From NCBI GenBank assembly GCA_963796195.1, contig CAWCKS010000016.1, positions 124,001 to 188,000 of the forward strand: DNA of 64,000 nucleotides, in the 5' to 3' direction. The notes beneath the pieces are model-generated. The model did not search any database, was not told the origin of the DNA, and saw nothing but the letters and a program-made list of their open reading frames with translations. Source of the stretch: CAWCKS01 sp963796195. GTDB lineage: Bacteria > Pseudomonadota > Alphaproteobacteria > Rhizobiales > Xanthobacteraceae. Made by a program: the position numbers and the translations under genes. Every line of letters begins with the position of its first letter. The stretch's first letter is position 1. Below are positions 45,100 to 54,415 of this stretch, in pieces.

Positions 45100-45987
45100 T
45101 CAAAATGGATTGACCGAGAAATAACGCAGCCAGAGATCGGTGTAGTGGCCCTTCTCCCAGACCCGGAACATTGCCCAGTTCAGGGCCTGGCGCAGCACGT
45201 CATTGCCGCGCCGGACCGCAATGCCGACGCCTTCGCCAAAATACCGGCTCTCCAGGAACGGACCGCCGGAGAATGCGCAGCACTCGCTGGAGTCGGTACC
45301 GTTGATCCAGAACGAGAGCGCGATGGCGTCGCCGAAAATCAGGTTGACCTCGCCGCGGCGCAGCGCCTGCCGCACGGCATCGTCATTGGCATAGCTGACG
45401 ATTTCGGCATCGGTGAAGAACGCCCGCAGGTAAGCCTCGTGCGACGATCCGGCGATGACGCCGATCTTCTTGCCCTCCAGATATTCGGGGCGGACGTTGT
45501 CCATCACGCTGTCGCGGCGCGAGACGAAACGCGCCGGCGTGCGATAGTATGGATCGGTGAAATCGACCTTGGCGCGCAGCGCCGACGTCACCGCCATCGA
45601 GGCGATAATGGCATCGCCGCGGTTGGTGTTCAGCGAATCGATCAGGGTTTCGAACCGCCGCATCTGGACGGTGCAGGTGACCCCGATCTCGTCGCAAAGC
45701 ATCTTTGCGAACTCGACGTTGAAGCCGGCCGGGTTGCCGTCGGAGCCGGCAAAATTGAACGGCGGATAATCCGTCTCGGTCAGGAAGCGGATCACGGTCA
45801 GGCGCGACATGTCGGGCCGATCCGGCCGCCGCCGCGGATCCCAGAATCCAGGCACCGCCTGTGCCCCGGGCGACGTGCGCGACGCGGTATCCTGCGCGCG
45901 CGCAACGTGATGCGGCGGCGCCAGCAGCAGCGCGCTCGCAACAACGCCGAGCAAGGCAGTCTTGATCGTGGGGGGCAAGGCTCGCAT
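45100..45987 (-). CDS. Amino-acid-type ABC transporter periplasmic binding protein
   Basis: The 295-residue protein has an N-terminal signal peptide (hydrophobic to about residue 31, ARAQ cleavage) and an SBP_bac_3 domain (RFLTETDYPPFNFAGSDG, NPAGFNVEFAKMLCDEIG, GDAIIASMAVT, KIGVIAGSSHEAYLR). It is a lone binding protein; no permease or ATPase gene adjoins it, so it may serve a distant transporter or another role. Intact. Confidence 0.87.
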   Translation of the reverse strand: MRALPPTIKTALLGVVASALLLAPPHHVARAQDTASRTSPGAQAVPGFWDPRRRPDRPDMSRLTVIRFLTETDYPPFNFAGSDGNPAGFNVEFAKMLCDEIGVTCTVQMRRFETLIDSLNTNRGDAIIASMAVTSALRAKVDFTDPYYRTPARFVSRRDSVMDNVRPEYLEGKKIGVIAGSSHEAYLRAFFTDAEIVSYANDDAVRQALRRGEVNLIFGDAIALSFWINGTDSSECCAFSGGPFLESRYFGEGVGIAVRRGNDVLRQALNWAMFRVWEKGHYTDLWLRYFSVNPF

Positions 45988-46077
45988 CAGAGAATTTATG
46001 GCGGCGGCGGGGCAAATACGTGGTGCGCCTTATAGACGATTTGGCGAACCCGGTGTCAGCCGTTCAGGTGCGAAAGA

Positions 46078-46671
46078 TCAGATGTAGTGCTTGAGGTCGG
46101 CGGCCGCCTCTTCCGGCTTGCGGTCAAGTTTGAAGGGCGCGACGAAGCGGCCGTTGCGATCCATCAGATACACCATGGCCGAATGGTCCATGGTGTAGTC
46201 GCCGTCCTTGCCCGGCACCTTCTTGGCATAGACCCGGTACTCGCTGAGCATTTTGGCGACCGCCTCAGGATCGCCGGTCAAGGCTCCCAGGTGCGGGTCG
46301 AAGCTCGACAGGTAGTCCTTCATGATGGCGGGGCTGTCGCGCTCCGGATCGACCGAGACGAAATAGGCGTTAACGCGATCGGCATCCTTGCCCATGGCCT
46401 TCAAAACTTCCGAGATGTCGAACAGCGTGGTCGGGCAAATGTCCGGGCAGTGGGTATAGCCGAAGAACAGCAGTGTCGGCTTGCCCTGCAGCTTGTCCGC
46501 GGTGACGGTTGCGCCGCTCTGGTCGACCAGCTGGAACGGCCCGCCGATCGCGGCAGGCGCCATGGCGCCGCGGGGGCCGTCGAGCAGCCACATCATCAGC
46601 GCAAGCCCGATCGCAAGGCTGCCGGCGAACACGGCAACGATGGTCAGGGGTCTCGTTCCGCGCTCGCTCAT
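46078..46671 (-). CDS. SCO1/SenC family copper chaperone
   Basis: This is a 197-residue membrane-anchored thioredoxin-fold protein that delivers copper to the CuA site of cytochrome c oxidase. An N-terminal helix (residues about 10-30) is followed by the copper ligands C75-PDI-C79 and H163 in MDHSAMVYL. Intact and monocistronic. Confidence 0.92.
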   Translation of the reverse strand: MSERGTRPLTIVAVFAGSLAIGLALMMWLLDGPRGAMAPAAIGGPFQLVDQSGATVTADKLQGKPTLLFFGYTHCPDICPTTLFDISEVLKAMGKDADRVNAYFVSVDPERDSPAIMKDYLSSFDPHLGALTGDPEAVAKMLSEYRVYAKKVPGKDGDYTMDHSAMVYLMDRNGRFVAPFKLDRKPEEAAADLKHYI

Positions 46672-46821
46672 CGTCGATTAAGGCCCATGGCTTGCTTGAG
46701 CCGCCAGACGCCCGGCGACGGCCATGACTTAAGCCGCCACGGACGGCCAGACAAGGTGAAGACAGGGCAGCGAAAGGCGTTCAAGCTCAGCCTGACCAGG
46801 TAGCAGGGCGCCAAAACGCAA

Positions 46822-46844
46822 GTGGCCGGGGAGGCCCCGGCCAC
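46822..46844. terminator. Ten-bp perfect inverted repeat downstream of the 46.9-kb gene
   Basis: GTGGCCGGGG at 46822-46831 pairs with CCCCGGCCAC at 46835-46844 across a three-base loop. It lies about 26 bases past the stop of the minus-strand gene ending at 46871. No T-run follows on either strand, so termination is only suggested. The rest of 46672-46870 shows no gene. Confidence 0.4.
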
Positions 46845-46870
46845 GATCAAATGAGGCTATTGGTTCGCGG

Positions 46871-47332
46871 TTATTGACGGGCCGTGGAGGCCTGAGCATC
46901 CATGTAGCAGGGCTTGAACATGGTCGTGAGCTGCCGGCCGTGCAGGAACAGCATTCGCGGTGTCAGCCCGCCATGGGAGGCAATCCAGCGGCGGATCGGA
47001 GAGGGATACATCGAGTAGAGCATCCGTGTCGCCTCGGCGTTGGTCACGGCCTGGCCGTTATTGCCGAAATCCCAAGCCGCATGGAACCCGAGGTTGGCGC
47101 GCGAGGTCACACAGATCCGGTTGGCGGGAACCGCGCCGAGCACAATGGTGCAGGCCGAGGCGCACAGCCCGTCGATCATGACGGTATCGCCCGAGGTGCG
47201 TAGCTCCTGATACTTGTCGACGTAGGTCCCGATCCGGCCGCCGCGGTCGTCGGTGATTCGCACCAACGCCTGACTCGAGCCGATCCCAATCAACAGGAAA
47301 GCCGCGGCCAAAACCCCCGTCAGGAATTTCAT
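46871..47332 (-). CDS. Secreted protein with ClpP-like SAC motif
   Basis: The start ATG at 47332 gives 153 aa with a signal peptide (MKFLTGVLAAAFLLIGIGSS). The mature part has DKYQELRTSGDTVMIDGLCA, then SACTIVLGAVPANRICV and GFHAAWD. A G-x-CASACT segment followed by a conserved His in a GFHA context resembles the Ser-His arrangement of periplasmic ClpP/SDH-like proteins in rhizobia. Function is unknown; proteolysis is an inference. The frame upstream to 47482 is not coding. Confidence 0.7.
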   Translation of the reverse strand: MKFLTGVLAAAFLLIGIGSSQALVRITDDRGGRIGTYVDKYQELRTSGDTVMIDGLCASACTIVLGAVPANRICVTSRANLGFHAAWDFGNNGQAVTNAEATRMLYSMYPSPIRRWIASHGGLTPRMLFLHGRQLTTMFKPCYMDAQASTARQ

Positions 47333-47561
47333 CAAGCTGCCCCTTAAGACCGGTGATGCTATGGACGCGAGGGTGTTCGGAGAGCGGCGTTTTGTCCAGA
47401 TTAACAGAGCCAAAAAGCTCAAATTGAATCTGAGTGTTGCGCAGAAGTTGCACCGCCATTCACCGGTCCCAAAGTGGCACACAATTTCGGTGGAAGGTGC
47501 GGCGCAAGTTCCTCTAACCTGCCCACGCGAGCCGGTTCTTTTTCAGGAGAAAAAGTCGCAA

Positions 47562-48485
47562 ATGCGACGCATCGCGATTCTCGCTGGGCTGCTTGCGGTT
47601 ACGGTTACTACGTGTGCCGCCCGCGCCGAGACCTTCGAGTCCGCCGGCACGAAGCGCACCTACACCGCCGATTATCCCGAAGGCGCGCCCGCGCCGCTGG
47701 TGCTGGTTCTGCATGGCAACACCCAGCGCGGCGAGGACATGCGAACGAGGACCTCGTGGCCCGGTGTCGCGAAGCGCGAGGGCTTCATTGCCGTGTTTCC
47801 CGACGGCCTCGATCGTGCCTGGGCCGACTTCCGTGGCGACGCCGAGCGTGCCGGACGCGCGCCGCCAGCGGGCACTGACGACGTTGCATTCCTCACCGCC
47901 CTCGTTGCGAAGTTCGTGCACGACGGCGCTGCCGATCCAAAACGGATCTATGTCACCGGCGTCTCGAACGGCGGCCACATGACCATGACGCTGGCGTGCA
48001 CTCACGCTGAACTGTTCGCGGCCGCCGCCAGCGTGATCGCGAGTTTCACGGACATCATGATGGGCGCCTGCAAGCCGTCGCAGCCGATCCCGATGCTGAT
48101 GATGAACGGCACCGCCGACCCACTGATCGCCTATCAAGGGGGCCGCGGCACCAGCCGCTACGCGGTACCCAACGTGGTGTCGACCGCGGCCACCATTGCA
48201 TTCTGGCGCAAGAACAACGGCTGCGCCGCCGGCGATCGCCAATCGACAAAACTTCCCGACAAGGACAAGAACAACTCCTCGACGGTGACGCGCATCGACT
48301 CGGATTGTCCCGATGGCCGCGACGTCGTGCTCTATCGCGTCGACGGCGGCGGCCATCGCATGCCCGGATCGTTTCCCGACGCGCGCTTCGTGCGCGTTGT
48401 CGATGCCTTGCTCGGCCCGCAGAACCACGACATCGATGGCGCCGAGACGATCTGGGCGTTCTTCAAGAGCCACACATTGCAGTGA
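47562..48485 (+). CDS. PHB depolymerase-type / LpqC-like secreted esterase
   Basis: The 307-residue alpha/beta hydrolase begins with a signal peptide (cleavage near ARAET, residue 22) and has the nucleophile elbow GVSNGG (Ser135), Asp186 in NGTADPLI and His265 in GGGHRMPG as a full triad. The HGNTQRGEDMR block marks the oxyanion loop. The family includes PHB depolymerases, feruloyl and acetylxylan esterases; substrate cannot be chosen from sequence. The ATG at 47562 follows AGGAG at some distance. Confidence 0.85.
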   Translation: MRRIAILAGLLAVTVTTCAARAETFESAGTKRTYTADYPEGAPAPLVLVLHGNTQRGEDMRTRTSWPGVAKREGFIAVFPDGLDRAWADFRGDAERAGRAPPAGTDDVAFLTALVAKFVHDGAADPKRIYVTGVSNGGHMTMTLACTHAELFAAAASVIASFTDIMMGACKPSQPIPMLMMNGTADPLIAYQGGRGTSRYAVPNVVSTAATIAFWRKNNGCAAGDRQSTKLPDKDKNNSSTVTRIDSDCPDGRDVVLYRVDGGGHRMPGSFPDARFVRVVDALLGPQNHDIDGAETIWAFFKSHTLQ

Positions 48486-48621
48486 GTTTTTGGCCGTGAG
48501 TTTGCCGGCAATCCGATCGCACGCCGTGCAACCTTGACCTCTGACGTAATCGATTAGCGGACGCGCCACTGCCAAAGTGTCTCCACCGATTACATCGGTA
48601 TGTTCTTCAAGGAGACACATC

Positions 48622-48990
48622 ATGACCGACGTCACCACTATCGCCGAGCGTTACATCGAACTCTGGAACGAGCGCAACGCGGCGCGGCGGCGCGAGCTGT
48701 TCGCCGCCAACTGGACCAGCAATGCGAGCTATGTCGATCCGATCATGAGCGGCGACGGCCACAGCGGCATCGACGCGCTGATCGACGGCGTGCACAAGAA
48801 GTTCCCGGAGTTCCGTTTCAAGCTGCTCGGCAAGGCCGACGGCTACGGCAACCACGCCCGCTTCTCGTGGGGCCTCGGCCCCGACGGCACAGACAGCCCG
48901 ATCAAGGGCACCGACTTCGCCGTGATCGACAATGGCAAGATCCGCAGCATCATGGGCTTTCTCGACCAGGTGCCGGCGGGAGCGGGGTGA
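48622..48990 (+). CDS. NTF2-like SnoaL fold protein
   Basis: This is a 122-residue single-domain protein of the SnoaL/NTF2-like superfamily (AERYIELWNERNAARRRELF, YVDPIMSGDGHSGIDALI, GTDFAVIDNGKI). The ATG at 48622 has AAGGAGA seven bases before it. It may act as an isomerase or ligand-binding protein; no partner gene gives a clue. Confidence 0.82.
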   Translation: MTDVTTIAERYIELWNERNAARRRELFAANWTSNASYVDPIMSGDGHSGIDALIDGVHKKFPEFRFKLLGKADGYGNHARFSWGLGPDGTDSPIKGTDFAVIDNGKIRSIMGFLDQVPAGAG

Positions 48991-49012
48991 GGAGAGCCGG
49001 CGCCGACTCTGT

Positions 49013-49037
49013 TGCTCCCCCGCAACGCGGGGGAGCA
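49013..49037. repeat. Perfect 11-bp inverted repeat after the NTF2-like gene
   Basis: TGCTCCCCCGC (49013-49023) and GCGGGGGAGCA (49027-49037) flank a three-base loop. It lies 23 bases after the stop and continues into GCGTAAGCGACGGAG, reminiscent of rhizobial intergenic repeats. It may terminate transcription, though no T-run follows. The stretch 49038-49155 contains nothing else I recognise. Confidence 0.5.
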
Positions 49038-49155
49038 GACCACCGGTGCCGCGTAAGCGACGGAGATGATTTGGGTTTTGGGTGCAAAATGCGGGGTTTT
49101 GGCAGACCTTTTGTGGTATTATAATACAGTCTCTTGGTTCGAGCCTTGCGCCGCC

Positions 49156-50339
49156 CTAGTACCCGGTCAGTTCCAGATAACCGACCCCCGTGTGACTGCC
49201 CGTAACGCTGATCGGGCCTTCCCAATACTTGAAGCGGGTATCCATCCAGCTCTGCGGGTTGAGCGGCGCGACCCTGATCGCGAGCTTGCGGGACGCAATG
49301 GCAATGCTCCAGGCCGTTGGCAGGTCGCGTCCGGCGACGCTTGTCAGCGCCGTCGGCGTCATCGTGATGCTGGTCGGATCGAGCTGCTCCGATCGCCCTT
49401 CGAGGCCGATCCAGTTGCCGGCAAAGAAATGTTTGCCGTCGGCATGGCGCAGACGGAAAAGCATCAGCTTCTCGCCAGAGTCGAGATGCAGCGAAAACCA
49501 GTCCCAGCCAATCTGATCGGACTCGAGCGGCTGGCTGCTCCATTCGCGATCGATCCAGGCCTGGCCCTTGACCTCGATCGCCTTGCCGTCGAGAGCAATC
49601 GAGCCCGATACCAGCAGGTAGGGTTGGCTGTAATAATACGACGCCTGCCCGCTCGCAGATTTCTGGCTGTAGCCGGCATCGCCCTCAAGGACGATCGGCC
49701 GATCGCCTTCAAGCCGAAGCGAATAGGAAAAGTCCTTGCCCGACGCGGTCAGTTGCAGCGGCGCCAGGCCCGTGACCGCGTCGGGCTGCCAGGCTCCGCA
49801 TCTGCCAATTGTCGATCCAGGCTTTGAAGGGCGCGGCTTCGACGCCGGCCTGGCCGACGCCGCCGCGTGCGAAACGCTCGTCGAAGTGATGCGCATTCGC
49901 GCTGGTGAGTGCTGCGTGCCCCATCCAGATCTGTTGGCTGGCCCAGCCCTCGCCGCGATCGGCAGGTGCAAGCGCCTGCCGAAACAGCGTCCATTGCACG
50001 CCATAGCTGTTGCCCTGCGCATCCTTGAGATTCGCGGTGACGTACCACCATTCGATCCGGTAGTCCGGATGCGCTCCGTGATCAGCTGGGAAATACCAGC
50101 GGCTTGCCGCGAACGACTTGCGCAAAACCGCCGGCATCAGCGCCGAGACCGGAAAACCCCTGCGCTTGTGACGAGATTGTGCTGAGTGCGAGTGCGATCA
50201 ATGCCACGGCCGCCGTGACGATCGGCTGGTTCTGGCGCGAGACGCTTACAGGTCGACCCTTTTGGTCGTCCCCGCGGACGCGGGGACCCAGCCTTTGCCC
50301 GATAACGCGCGCGGTGGATTCGTCCGCCATCTTTCCCAT
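49156..50339 (-). CDS. AttH-type lipocalin-like (CrtC-fold) secreted protein (frame breaks near 50090 and 49793)
   Basis: This matches the AttH/carotenoid 1,2-hydratase-like double lipocalin family: FPADHGAHPDYRIEWWYVT, WTLFRQAL, QIWMGHAALT, and the C-terminal WIDREWSSQPLESDQIGWDW. A hydrophobic signal (IVTAAVALIALALSTISSQA) precedes it. Frame breaks at about 50086-50095 (CCC/GGG run) and 49793 are needed to join the pieces; the total is about 360-390 aa. The start is uncertain: the frame opens at ATG 50339, but codons 1-30 come from a palindromic repeat inserted after the AGGAGG site near 50390. It forms an operon with the permease and ATPase upstream. Confidence 0.78.
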
Positions 50340-50376
50340 TTGCTCGGATCTCCCGCTTTCGCGGGAATGAGCGGAA
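50256..50376. repeat. Palindromic repeat element at the 5' end of the AttH-like gene
   Basis: Two short hairpins lie here: GTCCCCGCG/CGCGGGGAC at 50268-50287 and TCCCGC-TTTC-GCGGGA at 50351-50366. They resemble the arms of high-copy Bradyrhizobium intergenic repeats built from GTCCCCGCGG and TCCCGCGAAAGCGGGA blocks. The element lies between the ribosome site after the permease stop and the signal-peptide codons of the next gene. Confidence 0.6.
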
Positions 50377-50393
50377 GGGAATTCATCATCCTC

Positions 50394-52862
50394 CTAGCGT
50401 TCATCGGCAAATATCTTCAACAGCGTGATCGGGCGAAGGCGCGCGAGCTTGATCATCGGGAGCAACGTGGCGAGGCTTGCGGCCAGCATCGCCACCAGCA
50501 GCAACCGGACGAGCTCCGCTGGAAATACCGAGAGCGGCAGCCGCCAGCCGAACGCCTTCACGTTGACGACCTCGATCAGGCACCAGGCCACCACGATGCC
50601 CAGCGGCAGCGCGAGGAGCGCCGTGAGCAGTGCAAGTGCCATGGTCTTGACGAATTCGAGCGCGGCAAGGCGACGGCGGGTCAGGCCCATGGCCCAGAGC
50701 GGCGCAAGCTGCGGCAACCGCGCCTGACCCAGCGTCAACAGGCTGGTCAAGCAGCGCAATGCCTGCCACACCGAGCGTGAAAGCATTGAGCGCTGATGTC
50801 ACCGCGAAGGTGCGCTCGAAGATGCGACGGGATTCGGTCTTCACCGTCGTTTGGTCGGCGAGATTGCGATTGCCGAGCCCGAATCTGCTTTGCAGCTCCG
50901 ACATCAGAGCGGGCACATCGGCCGGCGCAACCCGCAATCCAAATCGCAACGGTCCCGCATCAGGGAAGCGGCGCAGCAGCTGGTCGACGTTGATCGCGAT
51001 CTGCCCCCTTGGATTGCCGTAGTCGGCATAAATGCCGGCGACCGATGCGACCCACAGGCCGGACGGCGACGGAATGCGGATGTCGTCACCCAATCGCAAC
51101 TTGAGCCGGCGACCCAGCTGTTCGCTGATCAGCACGGCCGTGCCATCGCGCACGCGGTCCCACATATTTGCCGAGGTTTCGAGCACGGGCCACAGGTCGC
51201 GGAGCGTCGCGTGATCGGCAACGCCAAGCAATTCGACCGGTTCGTCGCCGACATGGGTGTCGAGGCGGGCACTTCGCAGCACGGCCTTCACGTCGGCCCG
51301 CCCGCGCAGCCAGGTCTCGATTTCCGCGCTCTGCGCTGCATCCTGCGGCAGCGACGTAAATTTCGGCGGCGAGCCGTCCGTCGAGCCAGCGGATGAAGGT
51401 CTTGCTGAAACTGCCGACCATGGTGCCGACACCGACATTGACCGAGAGCGCCAGCAGCAGCGCCATGAGCGCCAGCGAAAACGCCGACAGTTGCTGGCGA
51501 CTATCGGCCCATGCCCACAGCGCGATCGGGCCACGCGCCATCCGCTCGCCGACACCGAGAATCAACTCAAGAACGACCGGCAACACCAGCGCGGCGCCGA
51601 GCAACAACCCCGCCAGCACGGCGAAGCCGTCGATCAGGCTGGTGCCGAACCAGAACTCGATCGCAGCCGCGGCGAAGGCAACGCACGCCAGGGCCCCCTG
51701 CCAGATCAACCAACGCTGCTGCGCTTGCCGCCAGGCAAAAGGTTGCGCGGAGGCCAGCATCGGCAGCCGCAAAACCTTGAACAGCGCGTGCGCGGCAGCG
51801 GCCAAAGCGCCGGCAACGCTCATCGCAAGCCCGGCAAGCCACCATTGCGGCGTGATCGCGAGCTGGCCTGGGACGCTGGCGCCATACAGCCCGCGCAGGC
51901 TGGCGGCGACATCAGGCAGCAGCGATGCTGCGATCAGATAGCCGCAGCCCACACCAACGACACCCGCAGCCAAGGCCACCAACACCAGTTCGATCAGCAG
52001 AACGACGATGAGCTCGCGCGCGGAGACGCCGCAGGCGCGCAGCGTCCGAAACATCGAAAGCCGCTGCTCGAACGCCAGCCCGATCGCCGAATAAACGATG
52101 AAGAGACCGACCAGAAAGGACAACAGGCCGAAGGCGGTCAGGTTGAGGTGAAAGCTGGCGGTGAGCCGCTGCAGGTCCGTCTCGGCGCCGGCCTCGACCA
52201 GTCGCAAGGCTGTCACCCGCAACCTGTTGCAGCGGCAGACGCGCGCCCCCGACTTTGCGGTCAATGAGGAATCGCGAGATACGATCGGGCTTGCGGAGAA
52301 CGCGCTGCGCCCAGCCGATATCCAGCACCAAGAGATCGGAAACGAGACCAGCCGCAACATGAAGCGGCGGCAGAACCTCGCCGGACTCCGTCGCAAGCGT
52401 GGCACCTTCGCGCGCCTTGAGTTCGGCCGCGGTTTCCGGCGCGACCAGGGTCTGGCCGCCGGGTCCGAGAAAACCTTGCAGCGTCGATTGATCGATCGTC
52501 GGCGCGGGCCCTGCCCCGTTCGGGAGGCTGATGGGCTCGATGCCGATCACCCTGATGTCGCGGCCGCCTATTCGGACGCGGCCTTCGATAACAGGCGAGA
52601 CCAGCCATCCGGCGCGCCGCAATTCGGCGAACAGGGCCTGCGGCACGGTCGCTTCCTGCGCCGGCACCAGCATGGCCGTGGTGCTGCCGCCGAACGCGGC
52701 TGCGGCGCGATCGTAGCTCGCCCGCGCCTGCGCGTTGATGGCCTGCACGCCGCTCCACAGCGCCGTCGCCGACATCAAGCCAATCAGCAAGGTCGCAAGC
52801 TGGATCGGATGCCGTCGCCAATGGCTGAGCAGGACTTTCAGGATCCAGAGCGCGCGGGTCAC
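50394..52862 (-). CDS. FtsX-family ABC transporter permease (three frame breaks)
   Basis: This is a MacB/LolC/AttF-G type permease with two FtsX units: N-terminal helix after MTRALWILKVLLSHWRRHP, a large periplasmic domain, helices around LSFLVGLFIVYSAIGLAF, a second periplasmic domain, and C-terminal helices ending LARLRPITLLKIFADER. The GTG start at 52862 overlaps the ATPase stop (GTGA). Frame changes at about 52220, 51348 and 50752 join without gaps. Repaired length is about 820 aa. With the ATPase and lipocalin-like protein it probably moves lipids or lipoproteins across the envelope. Confidence 0.82.
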
Positions 52863-53512
52863 GACAGGCGCCCGGCGGTGAGATGAACGACGCGATCGAG
52901 CAGGGCCGCGAGCCGCATGCTGTGCGTGACCATCAAAAGTCCGCAGCCGGTGCGCGCCACCAGATCATGCATCAGCCGCACCACCTCGTCGGCCGTCGCT
53001 TCGTCGAGGTTTCCGGTCGGCTCATCGGCGAGCAAGAGCTGCGGCCTGATCGCGAGCGCACGGCCGATCGCAACGCGCTGCTGTTGTCCGCCGGACAATT
53101 GCTCGGGATAGCGGTCAAGCAGATCAGCCAACCCCAACCGCTCGGCAAGTTCGCATTGCCAGGCGGCATCGAAGCGCCCGGCGATGCGCGCCTGAAACGC
53201 CAGATTGTCGTCGACTTTCAAACTCGGGATCAGATTGAATTGCTGGAACACGAGACCAAGCCGGTCCCGCCGGATCAATGCGCGGCCACTTTCGGACAGG
53301 CTCGAAATGATCACGCCATCCAGGGAAATCTCGCCGCTATCCGGATCATCAAGGCCGGCGATCAGATGCAGCAATGTGCTCTTGCCGCTGCCGGATTCGC
53401 CAGTGAGCGCAACGCTTTCGCCGCGCGCAACGCGGAGATCGACTTCACGCAAGACGGAAAGCGTGCCCTGCGGAATCTTGTAGCTCTTGCTTAGACTGGA
53501 GACTTCGAGCAT
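52859..53512 (-). CDS. ABC transporter ATP-binding protein, LolD/AttE type
   Basis: This 217-residue ATPase has Walker A GESGSGKSTLL, the Q-loop FQQFNLIPSL, the signature LSGGQQQR, Walker B LLLADEPTGNLDE and the H-loop MVTHSMR. It belongs to the MacB/LolD class that pairs with FtsX-type permeases. It is first in the ATPase-permease-lipocalin operon and overlaps the permease start by four bases. Confidence 0.92.
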   Translation of the reverse strand: MLEVSSLSKSYKIPQGTLSVLREVDLRVARGESVALTGESGSGKSTLLHLIAGLDDPDSGEISLDGVIISSLSESGRALIRRDRLGLVFQQFNLIPSLKVDDNLAFQARIAGRFDAAWQCELAERLGLADLLDRYPEQLSGGQQQRVAIGRALAIRPQLLLADEPTGNLDEATADEVVRLMHDLVARTGCGLLMVTHSMRLAALLDRVVHLTAGRLS

Positions 53513-53596
53513 CGCGACGCGAAACTACCGATCTCACGAGAAGAAAGCCACACGGACCGCGACCGATGCGCTCGCTTCCCGATGCGGAAGGCCGCG

Positions 53597-54092
53597 TCAG
53601 GATTGCGTATCTATCTTCTCGATGCGTCTTTGATGCCTCGCTTCGCCAGAAAATGCCTGTGCAAGCCACTCGGTAAGTGCTTCTTTTGCTTCATCTGGCG
53701 CAAGAAATCGGGCACCGAGCGAGAGCGCATTTGCGTTGTTGTGTTCGCGAAGTCGACGCGAGCATGCTCAGCTGCTTGCCGCTCATATCGGTCTGCTCGC
53801 GACCTGGTTTCCCATAGTAGAGTGCACAGCGCACGCCCTTAAAGCGATTTGCGACGATAGCTTCGCCCTGGCCGGAGGCGCCTATCACGATGGCACGGCT
53901 ATCAAGTCCTTGTGTCGTATCCGTGGAAAGTTTCCTGGCGGCACATGCGATGATTTCCGGATAATCATCCCCCGGGTCGTTCACGAGCGCTCCACAATCC
54001 TCCACGTCGTGACCGAGCTCATCACGCACAAATGCAAGGAGAGTATTCTTGAGTTCAAATCCAGCGTGATCAGCAGCGAAATAAATTTTCAT
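53597..54092 (-). CDS. RpiB/LacAB-family sugar-phosphate isomerase (frame break near 53750)
   Basis: RpiB-type isomerases interconvert aldose and ketose phosphates. MKIYFAADHAGFELKN and the IVIGASGQGEAIVANRF block are diagnostic. The uninterrupted frame ends early after KQLSMLAST, but shifting one base at about 53746-53755 restores REHNNANALSLGARFLAPDE and a natural end with TGA at 53597-53599. Repaired length is about 165 aa. Start ATG 54092. It could be ribose-5-phosphate isomerase B or a related pentose/tetrose isomerase. Confidence 0.83.
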
Positions 54093-54150
54093 GTTCAAAG
54101 TCTTTTCGCGACCTCGAGGACGTGCTCAATGAGCGTGTGCATGTAGCCCC

Positions 54151-54230
54151 GTAGGGCGGATTAGCCAAAGGCGTAATCCGCCATCTTTGCAAGAACAACG
54201 GCGGGTTACGCTAACGCTAACCCGCCCTAC
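54151..54230. repeat. GTAGGGCGGATTA...CCGCCCTAC inverted intergenic repeat
   Basis: GTAGGGCGGATTAG at the left and CTAACCCGCCCTAC at the right are imperfect inverted copies, with GCGTAATCCGCC and GGCGGGTTACGC inside. This is a widespread proteobacterial intergenic palindrome. It sits between rpiB and the tRNA-derived repeat that bounds the insertion. Confidence 0.7.
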
Positions 54231-54249
54231 GAATTTTCCGCCGGAAATC

Positions 54250-54294
54250 TGGAGCGGGCGAAGGGAATCGAACCCTCGTATGCAGCTTGGGAAG
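54250..54294 (-). repeat. Truncated tRNA-Gly 3' end (att-like direct repeat)
   Basis: These 45 bases are identical to 56064-56108, the 3' part of tRNA-Gly from CCA back to the anticodon arm, in the same orientation. Beyond 54294 the match stops abruptly. A partial copy of a tRNA 3' end downstream of the intact tRNA is the classic footprint of tyrosine-integrase insertion. Confidence 0.85.
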
Positions 54295-54415
54295 GATTTT
54301 GCGCTCGTTGATTTTGTTGCATAAATTACTGATTTTGTTCGGAAATTGTTCACCCACTATGCGCGGTATGTGCACCATGAGCTAATCCTTACGCTCGTCT
54401 TCTTTGCTTGGAAGC

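Noticed and set aside
47470..47490. TGGCACACAATTTCGG looked like a sigma-54 promoter before the esterase gene
   Set aside because: The -12 GC is missing at the needed spacing, so the match fails at the key position.
53597..54092. rpiB as a genuine pseudogene truncated beside the island
   Set aside because: One base restores the full normal C-terminus, matching the error pattern seen throughout, and the island boundary lies outside the gene.
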